This document shows positions 7,696 through 14,434 of a stretch of 64,000 nucleotides of DNA, piece by piece (positions within the stretch are counted from its first letter, which is position 1; every line of letters begins with the position of its first letter). Below the pieces are notes generated by a model, which was not told the origin of the DNA, did not search any database, and saw only the letters and a program-made list of their open reading frames with translations. A program made the translations under genes and the position numbers. Source of the DNA: Halorussus salinus (lineage in GTDB: Archaea > Halobacteriota > Halobacteria > Halobacteriales > Haladaptataceae). The stretch is from the NCBI RefSeq assembly GCF_004765815.2, contig NZ_SBIS02000007.1, positions 434,001 through 498,000 of the forward strand, written 5' to 3'.

Positions 7696-9957
7696 CTACC
7701 GTCGTCCGCCAGCCGTCACGACGAACAGGCCGCCCAGTCCGATGAGGTAGGCGACCGAGAGCGGGATGGCGACGAGGAACATCGTGTAGATGCTGTCGGG
7801 CGTCGCCAGCCCCGCGACCGCGAAGATGGCGATGACGACCTCGCGCCAGCGGTCTTTCATCGCGTCGAACGAGACGATGCCGCCGCGCTCGAACAGCCAC
7901 ATCGTCAGGGGCACGTCCGCAAGCAGGCCGATGCCCGCGGTGGTGAAGAACACGAGCCAGAAGAAGTTGCTGACCCGGTAGGAGATTATCATCTCGGCGC
8001 GGAGCGCGTCGGCGACCAGCCACGAGATGACGCTCGGCGCGACGATGGTGTACCCCAGCGCGCTCCCGGCGACGAGTCCGGCCGCGATGGTCACCGACCA
8101 GAGACCGAACACGCGCCGGTCACCGGCGGCGAGACCGCGTTCTTTCATCGCAGGCCACGAGTAGTACAGGACCAGCGGGACGACGGCCACCGCGCCAAGT
8201 AGCGTCGCTATCTTGACCTCGAAGACGAGCGCCTCGACGGGGTGGAGCGTCACGATGTTCAGCACCGTCTCGCCGGACCCCATCTCGGGGCGGACCTCTC
8301 GGGGCAGTCGCTCCAAGAAGTCCCGGCGAATGACGCCGATGCCGCCCCGGTAGAGGAACGTGAACACGCCCGCGAGGACTATCATGAACAGGCCGACGAT
8401 GCGGAACATCTTCGACGTGAGACTCTCGAAGATGAACCGCAGGTCGTAGAACCACCCGCCGATGTCGTCCTCGGTGGTCTCGTCCTCGGTGAAGGCGTCG
8501 GCCATGCCCGCGGCCGTACTCTCGAAGACGTTGCCCGAGTCGTCGGGTTCGTCGGACTCGCGGGGGAACGTCGCCTCCTCGACCTCCTCGTCGGCGGCTT
8601 CGGCGTCGGTCGCCTCCGCGCCCGCCGCGGCCCCTGCGGCCGCCTCGGCGGCTTCGTCCTCCTCGTCGTCCTCGGGGTTGAGTTCGTCGTAGCGGTCGAG
8701 GATGGCTTGGGCCTTCTCGGCGTTGTCGGCGTCCATCGCCTCGCGGGCGTGGCCGACTGCGTCCTCCTCGGACATGTCGGCGAAGACCTCCGGCGGGGCC
8801 GCGCGGACCGCGCCCGCGTCGAGATTTTCGAGGTCGATGTCGCCCGGCGCTCCGGCGGCCGGTGCCGAGACGTTCGCGGCGACCTCGTTGAGTTCTTGGG
8901 TCAGGAAGTAGAGGAACGTGACGACGAACGCGACCAGCGCGACCGCGCCGGACGCGACGAGGACGGACTCCTGTCGGGGAAGCCCTACGACCGACTCGAC
9001 GGCCGGGAGCGCGTACTTCGCGGGGAGTTCGGCGTTGATGGTCTCGACGCCCGCGCGAGTGAAGAAGAATCTGACCAGCAGGAACGCCAGCGCGGGGACT
9101 CCGAGCATCCGAATCGCGTTGTTCCGGACGACGCCGAAGAAACTCAGTCGCTCGCTTCCGCGCTTGAGCGTCACGACGATCTTCGTGAGATAGAGGCTGA
9201 ACCCGTACAGCAGGATGAGCGGCGTCGCCCACATGATCTGGGTGAACGGGTCCGGCGGCGACGCGACGGCACCGAACAGGAAGATGCCCATGACGGCGTA
9301 GCGCCACTTGTCGCGGAACGTCTCGTACTTGACGATGCCGGTGTAGGCCAGTCCGCTCATCGCCAGCGGGAGTTCCGCGGCGAGACCGAACGACAGCGAG
9401 AGGAACGCGATGAACTCGGTCCACTTCACGATGGAGTAGCGCGTCTCGAAGCCAGCGTTCGTGGCGTTGTCCGCGAGGAACTGGAACATCAGCGGGAAGA
9501 AGACGCCGTAGCCGTACAGCATGCCGCCGGTGAACAGCGCCAGCGCGAGCAAGACGAGTATCGCTATCTTCCAGCGAGCGATGGGTGCGCCGGGGTACCA
9601 CGAGCGTTGGCGGAGCGAGTCGCGCGAGTAGTACAGCAAGACCGGGAGCGCGACGACGCCGCCCGCGATAGCTCCTATCTTCGCCTGTAGGAGAATCACG
9701 TCGAACGGCGTCACCGCGATGACGGTGACTTGCTCGGCCAGCGAGGGCGGCATCTGGGATTTGGTAACTTCTTTGAGGAATGGCCACCCGGCGGAACGAA
9801 GCGCGTAGAAAGACGCGACGAAGCCGACGAGGAAGACGATGAATACCTTCTGTAGATGCTCCTGCGCCGTCGAGAGCATCGCTCCGATGGTCTCTCGGCC
9901 GCTGTTGACGGCGCGGGCGGTGTCCTCGTCGACGACGCTACTTCCAGTCCCGGACAT
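7696..9957 (-). CDS. tatCt: Twin-arginine translocase subunit TatCt (tandem TatC fusion)
   Basis: A 753-residue protein made of two TatC domains joined by an acidic, Ala-rich linker. Domain 1 covers about residues 25-300 (multiple membrane helices, PVLLYYSRDSL, GMLYGYGVFFPLMFQFL); the linker at about 370-480 is rich in Glu and Asp; domain 2 covers about 500-750 (VPLVLYYSWPAM, GYTIVAPSVISWL). TatC recognises RR signal peptides in the membrane receptor complex. Haloarchaea, which export much of their secretome by Tat, are known to carry this fused form beside a single-domain TatCo. It diverges from tatCo with 93 nt between starts. Confidence 0.95.
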   Translation of the reverse strand: MSGTGSSVVDEDTARAVNSGRETIGAMLSTAQEHLQKVFIVFLVGFVASFYALRSAGWPFLKEVTKSQMPPSLAEQVTVIAVTPFDVILLQAKIGAIAGGVVALPVLLYYSRDSLRQRSWYPGAPIARWKIAILVLLALALFTGGMLYGYGVFFPLMFQFLADNATNAGFETRYSIVKWTEFIAFLSLSFGLAAELPLAMSGLAYTGIVKYETFRDKWRYAVMGIFLFGAVASPPDPFTQIMWATPLILLYGFSLYLTKIVVTLKRGSERLSFFGVVRNNAIRMLGVPALAFLLVRFFFTRAGVETINAELPAKYALPAVESVVGLPRQESVLVASGAVALVAFVVTFLYFLTQELNEVAANVSAPAAGAPGDIDLENLDAGAVRAAPPEVFADMSEEDAVGHAREAMDADNAEKAQAILDRYDELNPEDDEEDEAAEAAAGAAAGAEATDAEAADEEVEEATFPRESDEPDDSGNVFESTAAGMADAFTEDETTEDDIGGWFYDLRFIFESLTSKMFRIVGLFMIVLAGVFTFLYRGGIGVIRRDFLERLPREVRPEMGSGETVLNIVTLHPVEALVFEVKIATLLGAVAVVPLVLYYSWPAMKERGLAAGDRRVFGLWSVTIAAGLVAGSALGYTIVAPSVISWLVADALRAEMIISYRVSNFFWLVFFTTAGIGLLADVPLTMWLFERGGIVSFDAMKDRWREVVIAIFAVAGLATPDSIYTMFLVAIPLSVAYLIGLGGLFVVTAGGRR

Positions 9958-10050
9958 TCTTTGGAAAGGGTAGCCGTGTCGTAGTTATCAATCTTCTCGT
10001 ACAGACGGTCACAGAAGACCTATAAGAACGGCAGGACGTAGAGCCACTGA

Positions 10051-10887
10051 ATGGCTGACGAATCGGAGGCGACGGCCAGCAATCTCACGCCCGCGGACGA
10101 CACGGCCGCTCCGCCGCGGGAGACGGAGACGCTGAACGACCCGGCCGCAAGACCGGAGGAGCCGCTGGAAGACGAGGAGATGCCGCTGGCCGACCACATC
10201 GAGGAGATGGTGAAGCGGCTCGCGGTCGTCATCGTCGTCGCAGGGACGATTACTGCAATCGCGCTTCCGTTCTCCGAGCAGGTTATCAACTTCCTGTGGT
10301 ACAACATCATCCCGTTCGACCAGCTCGGCGAGCAGGCGCGGCCGCGGCTCTACCACCCGCTCGCGTTGGTGCTGACCAAACTGAAGGTCGGTAGCCTCGC
10401 GGGCATCGTCGTCGCGCTCCCAGTGTTCGTCTATCAGACGTACCTCTTCATGCGGCCCGGCCTGTATCCCCACGAACGTCGCTACTACCTCGCGGCGGTG
10501 CCGACGAGTCTGATACTGGCGGTCGTCGGCGTCAGTTTCGCCTTCTTCCTCGTGTTGCCCGCGGTGTTCACGTACTTCATCTCCTACACCGAAGGGGCCG
10601 CGCAGTTGGCGTTCGGCCTGACGAAGACGTTCAACCTCATTCTAATGTTGATGGGGTATCTGGCGGTCGTGTTCCAGATTCCGCTGTTCATCATGCTCGC
10701 CATCATGATGGGGCTGACGACCCGCCAGTGGCTCGCGGACCGTCGCCTGCTGTTCTGGGGCGCGTTCCTCGGCATCTCGTTCCTGTTCACGCCCGACCCG
10801 ACCGGGATGGCTCCCATCCTCGTCACGCTGACGATGATCACCCTGTTCGAGGGAACGCTCGCGCTCCTCAAGTGGACCGGGAACTGA
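10051..10887 (+). CDS. tatCo: Twin-arginine translocase subunit TatCo
   Basis: A 278-residue TatC with six predicted membrane helices. The cytoplasmic N-terminal segment is acidic (EPLEDEEMPLADHIEEMVKRL) and contains the conserved DHxxEL/M-type signal-peptide recognition region; FMRPGLYPHERRYY is the conserved loop after helix 2. Family knowledge says TatC binds the RR motif of folded cargo and partners with TatA-type pores. Several RR-signal proteins lie in this window (12211, 13772, 19211). It diverges from tatCt, so both are likely driven from one 93-nt intergenic region. Confidence 0.95.
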   Translation: MADESEATASNLTPADDTAAPPRETETLNDPAARPEEPLEDEEMPLADHIEEMVKRLAVVIVVAGTITAIALPFSEQVINFLWYNIIPFDQLGEQARPRLYHPLALVLTKLKVGSLAGIVVALPVFVYQTYLFMRPGLYPHERRYYLAAVPTSLILAVVGVSFAFFLVLPAVFTYFISYTEGAAQLAFGLTKTFNLILMLMGYLAVVFQIPLFIMLAIMMGLTTRQWLADRRLLFWGAFLGISFLFTPDPTGMAPILVTLTMITLFEGTLALLKWTGN

Positions 10888-11002
10888 CCGCCGTACGACG
10901 GTTTCGCCTCTTTCACGATTCGTCTTCCCGCCGCCAACGACGCGTTTCCGCTCGCGTAATCGGCCTATAACTAAGGGGTAGCAGTACCTACAGTTTCGTA
11001 GC

Positions 11003-11085
11003 GTTCGCGCCTGCCACATAGCTCGCGTGCCAGCAGCTACGTACCGCAGTTCGCGTGCCAGCAAACTGCCACCCTAGGTGCGAAC
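11003..11085 (+). ncRNA. Candidate structured RNA: two hairpins with identical loops inside an outer stem
   Basis: In the gap between the convergent tatCo and larE genes, GTTCGCGCCT (11003-11012) can pair with AGGTGCGAAC (11076-11085). Inside are two hairpins: TAGCT/AGCTA (11019-11039) and GCAGTT/AACTGC (11046-11069). Both display the same loop, CGCGTGCCAGC, although their stems differ in sequence. A TATA-like CCTATAAC lies about 35 nt upstream on the plus strand. This is my own structural reading. Strand and expression are unproven, and I know no family that matches. Confidence 0.45.
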
Positions 11086-11153
11086 GCCCATGCCACTTTC
11101 TCGAACCCGACTGACGAGTGACGACCACTCGGTATCGTTGCCGTCGCGAGTCG

Positions 11154-12068
11154 CTACTCCGCGGTGGGATACTCCGAGGAGAACACATCTTCGACCAGCG
11201 GTTCGTCGCCGTCGTCTCCGCCCTCGGCCGTCGCCTCGCCGGTGTCGGCCTCGCTCTCGTCGCCCTCGGGGCTGACGCTCCCGGTCCGGTAGCCGTGGAG
11301 GTCCAGCGTCACGTGGTCGAACCCGATATCGGTCAATCGCTCGCGGGCGGCCGCCACGAAGTCCTCGTTCAGCGCCGCGTCGAGTTCGTCGCGGCCGACC
11401 TCGATGCGGGCGAGACCGTCGTGGTCCCGCACCCGGAACTGCGAGAACCCCCACTGGCGGACCAACTCCTCGGCCTGCTCGACGCGAGAGAGTTTCTCCT
11501 CGGTGACTTCGAGTCCGGTCGGAATCCGCGACGAGAGACACGCCATCGAGGGCTTGTCGGCGACCGAGAGGTCGTAGTCGTCGGCCAGTTCCCGGACCTC
11601 GTCCTTGTCGATGTCGTGGGCCAGCAGCGGCGAGTAGGCGTCGAGTTCTTCGACCGCCTGTAGTCCGGGACGGTGGCCGCCGTCGGCGTCGCTGGCGTTC
11701 GTGCCGTCACAGACCACCGGAATCCCCAACTCGTCGGCCGTCTCGAACATCTTGCCGAGACGCATCGTCCGGCAGTGATAACATCGGTCGTCGCCGTTGA
11801 CCACGAAGTCGGGGTCGTCCAACTCCGAGAACGACACTATCTCGTGGCGAACGCCGATTTCGTCCGCGACGCGCTTGGCGTCGGCGAGTTCCGCCTCGGG
11901 CAGGGTCTCGCTCTTGGCGGTACACGCCACCGCGTCGTCGCCGAGCGCGTCGTGTGCCAGCGCCGCGACGACCGACGAATCCACCCCACCGGAGAACGCG
12001 ACGAGTACGCCCTCGCGGTCCGCGAGGTCCTCCCGGACCGCACGGGCCTTCTCCTCGATAGTAGCCAT
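11154..12068 (-). CDS. larE: ATP-dependent sulfur transferase LarE (nickel-pincer cofactor synthesis)
   Basis: A 304-residue PP-loop enzyme. LarE adenylates pyridinium bis-mononucleotide and inserts sulfur to build the nickel-pincer cofactor of lactate racemase-type enzymes. The PP-loop is SGGVDSS (residues 26-32). Three cysteines stand out: Cys96 and Cys99 in RCYHCR, and Cys177 in PSMACLSSR. This pattern is known from LarE forms that hold a [4Fe-4S] cluster and reuse external sulfide, unlike the sacrificial single-Cys type. I start at ATG 12068; an upstream start at 12104 adds 12 unlikely residues. larB lies 14 kb away at 25892. The C-terminal 35 residues are acidic and variable. Confidence 0.9.
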   Translation of the reverse strand: MATIEEKARAVREDLADREGVLVAFSGGVDSSVVAALAHDALGDDAVACTAKSETLPEAELADAKRVADEIGVRHEIVSFSELDDPDFVVNGDDRCYHCRTMRLGKMFETADELGIPVVCDGTNASDADGGHRPGLQAVEELDAYSPLLAHDIDKDEVRELADDYDLSVADKPSMACLSSRIPTGLEVTEEKLSRVEQAEELVRQWGFSQFRVRDHDGLARIEVGRDELDAALNEDFVAAARERLTDIGFDHVTLDLHGYRTGSVSPEGDESEADTGEATAEGGDDGDEPLVEDVFSSEYPTAE

Positions 12069-12151
12069 GTCCCGGCAGTTGGAGTCTGTGAGCAAAAAGG
12101 GCATTGAACGCGGCGACCGCGAGTCAGTCAGCCGACTGTTCGCTAAACCTC

Positions 12152-12183
12152 TTAAATTCTAGTTGTTTAGGTATAGAATTTAA
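12152..12183. promoter_or_regulatory. Perfect 10-bp inverted repeat, possible operator
   Basis: TTAAATTCTA (12152-12161) and TAGAATTTAA (12174-12183) form a perfect inverted repeat with a 12-nt spacer. It ends 27 bp before the ATG of the Tat-exported protein at 12211, where TATA and BRE elements should lie. It is also between divergent larE and that gene. A bound dimer would block the promoter. The winged-helix protein at 12890 is a candidate ligand by proximity only. Confidence 0.4.
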
Positions 12184-12210
12184 TCCGGTGGCGAATGAGT
12201 GTGTTATTGT

Positions 12211-12843
12211 ATGCCACGAAACGACGCGAACCGAGGTAGCACCGGACCCGACCGACGCTCGGTCCTGAAAGCCGTCGGCGCGAGTGCGGTCGCTGGCGTC
12301 GCGGCCGCCGGAAACGCGAGCGCAGAGGGTGCGGTCGCCGACCTCGACCGCTTCGAGCGGTCGTTCGCCAGTCCGACCCGCGCGAGGAGGGCCGTCGCGG
12401 AACACGCCGACGCCGTGCTGGCGGAACTCACCGACCGCGGCTACCTCGACGCCGCCGACGCGTCGGCGTTCGACCTGTCGCCGGTCGGCACCGACCTCGA
12501 GGGCGCGTCGGTGATGGGCGTCTGGCTCGACGGCGATGCGACCGCTCAAATCGAGGTCGCCCGCGAGACGGCGACCCACGAGGTGCGCCTCGTCGTCCGA
12601 CCCCACCGCGACGAGAGCTACGCCACTGCGAGACCGCTCGACGGCGGCGACCCCATCACCGTCCGGGACCGAGACGGAGACGTATCCACGTCGGGCTGTT
12701 GGACCGAATCGCGATGCACGTGCGACCCCTGCGACCTCAACTCGTGCGTCTACGAGGAGCGCACCTGCTGTGACGGTCTCAGCGACGGGGTGGACTGCGG
12801 GTCGTGGTCCGACGAGGGCTGTTGTGGCGCGTGCTGTAGCTGA
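12211..12843 (+). CDS. Tat-exported protein with 12-Cys C-terminal tail (halocin-like candidate)
   Basis: A 210-residue protein with a twin-arginine signal (DRRSVLKAVGAS near residue 15). An Ala-rich helical middle part of about 110 residues is next, then a C-terminal segment of about 48 residues holding 12 cysteines, including three CC pairs. Residues around LDGGDPITV are shared with the paralogue at 13772 (RDGGDPLTV). Tat signal, pro-region and Cys-rich tail are the layout known for halocin C8 precursors, but I cannot show sequence homology to one. ATG 12211 is preferred to a GTG at 12199. The upstream region is AT-rich and carries an inverted repeat. Confidence 0.75.
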   Translation: MPRNDANRGSTGPDRRSVLKAVGASAVAGVAAAGNASAEGAVADLDRFERSFASPTRARRAVAEHADAVLAELTDRGYLDAADASAFDLSPVGTDLEGASVMGVWLDGDATAQIEVARETATHEVRLVVRPHRDESYATARPLDGGDPITVRDRDGDVSTSGCWTESRCTCDPCDLNSCVYEERTCCDGLSDGVDCGSWSDEGCCGACCS

Positions 12844-12889
12844 ACGCGGCGAGTTTCGAGAAACGGCTCGGGAAAGCGAGCGGACCCGC

Positions 12890-13237
12890 CTACTCCTCGG
12901 GGATGCAGTCCAAGAGGTCCCACTCCAACTGTGCGAGGTCCTCGGCGGCGGGGTTATCGCGGTTTATTTGGTACATCTGGCTGTTACCGACGGTCCGGGT
13001 CTCCTCGACGATATCGTAGGCAACGAGGTCGTCGATATGTTCGTAGAACGTGCTTCGGTCGATACCGGCTAGTCGGGCGATGTCGGTCGGGTTGAGGTCG
13101 CGGTCGTTCTCGCCGAGCAGAGCGACGAGAATCTTTACCTTCGCGTGCGGGCCGAGAATGTCCGTAAGAACGGTGTTCTCGGCGTCAGCTTCGACTGCGG
13201 ACTCGGCCGAGCTTTCGTCGGTCCGCGGTGTACTCAT
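12890..13237 (-). CDS. Winged helix-turn-helix transcriptional regulator
   Basis: A 115-residue regulator. After an acidic, probably disordered N-terminus, LGPHAKVKILVALLGENDRD and LNPTDIARLAGIDRSTFYEH form the helix-turn-helix, and VGNSQMYQINRDNPAAEDLA is the wing and C-terminal helix. Many haloarchaeal ArsR/MarR-like one-component regulators look like this. No metal- or ligand-binding cysteine pattern is visible. It sits between two paralogous Tat-exported Cys-rich proteins and points toward the first. A perfect palindrome at 13245-13257 just upstream of its start suggests self-regulation. Confidence 0.85.
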   Translation of the reverse strand: MSTPRTDESSAESAVEADAENTVLTDILGPHAKVKILVALLGENDRDLNPTDIARLAGIDRSTFYEHIDDLVAYDIVEETRTVGNSQMYQINRDNPAAEDLAQLEWDLLDCIPEE

Positions 13238-13244
13238 GTTGGTC

Positions 13245-13257
13245 GGAGTTATACTCC
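13245..13257. promoter_or_regulatory. Palindrome GGAGT-TAT-ACTCC upstream of the winged-helix gene
   Basis: A perfect 5-3-5 palindrome centred 14 nt upstream of the regulator's start codon (13237, minus strand). Its position between promoter and start fits an autoregulatory operator. No second copy of this exact palindrome was found near the two Cys-rich protein genes. Confidence 0.35.
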
Positions 13258-13369
13258 AAGGCGTATTAAAAGCATTGGTTACGGACCCGAAAGAAGACGA
13301 TAGCTACCAATACTATTGCTGGATAAAAAGAACAGGTATAAATATAAAAGTCGAATACCCGACGTTTGA

Positions 13370-13651
13370 ATGGCAGGCGATGAACAGTTGTGCGTGAAGA
13401 TAATAAAAAAGATGACCCGAAAACGAGTCGTCGGCGGACATAAAAAGCAGGTCGGAACTGTCAAGAACTGGGTAGCAACGAGCGACCAAGGCCGTGCCGA
13501 AGACCTGATTCGTGAAATGATTCGAGACCCAGAGGCACCGCTCGAAGGATACGGCGGCAGTCGGGACAACGTTCGACTGACGAGCATCGAAGACGCGAAG
13601 AGGTACATCCGGGACCACGGTGGCGACCTCCCGTGGGGACTCCGCGAGTAG
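13370..13651 (+). CDS. Small protein of unknown function
   Basis: A protein of at most 93 residues; an internal ATG at 13412 would give 79 residues beginning MTRKRVVGGHKKQVGTVKNW. The N-terminus is strongly basic for a haloarchaeon (KIIKKMTRKRVVGGHKKQ). The rest has two predicted helices (GRAEDLIREMIRD and SIEDAKRYIRDHGG) and ends in LPWGLRE. No signal peptide or membrane helix is seen. It lies in an AT-rich stretch between the winged-helix regulator and the second Cys-rich exported protein, 120 nt before the latter. A role with them, for example protection or processing, is only a guess. Confidence 0.55.
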   Translation: MAGDEQLCVKIIKKMTRKRVVGGHKKQVGTVKNWVATSDQGRAEDLIREMIRDPEAPLEGYGGSRDNVRLTSIEDAKRYIRDHGGDLPWGLRE

Positions 13652-13771
13652 CGGACGGGTCGAAATCGACGCTCTCGAACGATGGAGACACACATTTATT
13701 TTATAATTCTTATATTTATATGCCGTAATTTGTGCAGTTTTATTTCTTTGCAGTTAGAACGGGAATTTTGC

Positions 13772-14374
13772 ATGTCGCGAGATGATTCACGAGAGAGCGA
13801 AATCAGTCGGCGCTCGGTGCTGAAAGCGGTCGGCGCGGGAGCAGGGGCGGCCGTCATCCCGTCGCTCGGGGTCGAAACCGCGAGCGCGAGCGACGTGACG
13901 CAGGCCGAGATGGAGCGGGCCGCCGCGGCCCACGACGACGCCGTGCGGGCGCGCTGGACCGTCGCCGAGGAGGCCCGCTCGGTGCTGGACGAACTCGCCG
14001 CCGAGGAGGTCCTCTCCTCGGACGACCTCGGTGCGCTCGACTTCGAGGGTACAGAAACCCTCGGGATGCAGAAAGACGGCGTGGCCGCGGGCCAGATTAC
14101 GGTGCCCGTCGAGACCGACGACTACACCGGCGAGGTCGTCGTCAGGCCGGAACTGGACGAGGCGCTCGCGTCGGTGACGCCGCGCGACGGCGGCGACCCC
14201 CTCACGGTGGACGCCCGCGGCGACGCGGTGGAGACGAAGGACGTGCGGACCGAACTCGACTGCTCGACCACGAAGTGTTTCGCCGGTTGCTACCAGTTCA
14301 GCCAGTCGTGCAGCGACGGCACCTGTGAGACGGTCACCGACGGGTGCTGTGCGTGTCCGGGCGACCCCATCTGA
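13772..14374 (+). CDS. Tat-exported protein with 8-Cys C-terminal tail, paralogue of the gene at 12211
   Basis: A 200-residue protein starting at ATG 13772, with a twin-arginine signal SRRSVLKAVGAGAGAAV. The middle, rich in Ala and Glu, resembles that of the neighbouring paralogue; both have VVRP, then DGGDP(I/L)TV about 25 residues later. The final 39 residues carry eight cysteines (LDCSTTKC, FAGC, QSC, GTC, DGCCAC), so the tails differ in spacing and number. The upstream 100 nt are very AT-rich (TTTATTTTATAATTC), unlike the surroundings. A role as an exported Cys-rich peptide precursor is an inference from layout. Confidence 0.75.
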   Translation: MSRDDSRESEISRRSVLKAVGAGAGAAVIPSLGVETASASDVTQAEMERAAAAHDDAVRARWTVAEEARSVLDELAAEEVLSSDDLGALDFEGTETLGMQKDGVAAGQITVPVETDDYTGEVVVRPELDEALASVTPRDGGDPLTVDARGDAVETKDVRTELDCSTTKCFAGCYQFSQSCSDGTCETVTDGCCACPGDPI

Positions 14375-14402
14375 CGACGAGCGTCCGGCCGTTCCGCGAA
14401 CG

Positions 14403-14410
14403 TTTTTTAT
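14403..14410 (+). promoter_or_regulatory. TATA-like box of the MutS-like gene
   Basis: TTTTTTAT ends 24 nt before the ATG at 14435. This is the spacing expected for a leaderless haloarchaeal transcript, and no purine-rich ribosome binding site lies in between. Confidence 0.5.
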
Positions 14411-14434
14411 CCTCGACGCGAGAAGTCGCGCCCG

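Noticed and set aside
11724-11735. A further copy of the CTCCCCAACC repeat block inside larE
   Set aside because: Only this short stretch matches (TCCCCAACTCG); the other blocks and hairpins are absent.
13682-13771. An in-frame hydrophobic extension of the second Cys-rich protein (METHIYFIILIFICRN...)
   Set aside because: It would put a membrane helix before the twin-arginine signal, and it comes from the AT-rich promoter. ATG 13772 is the better start.
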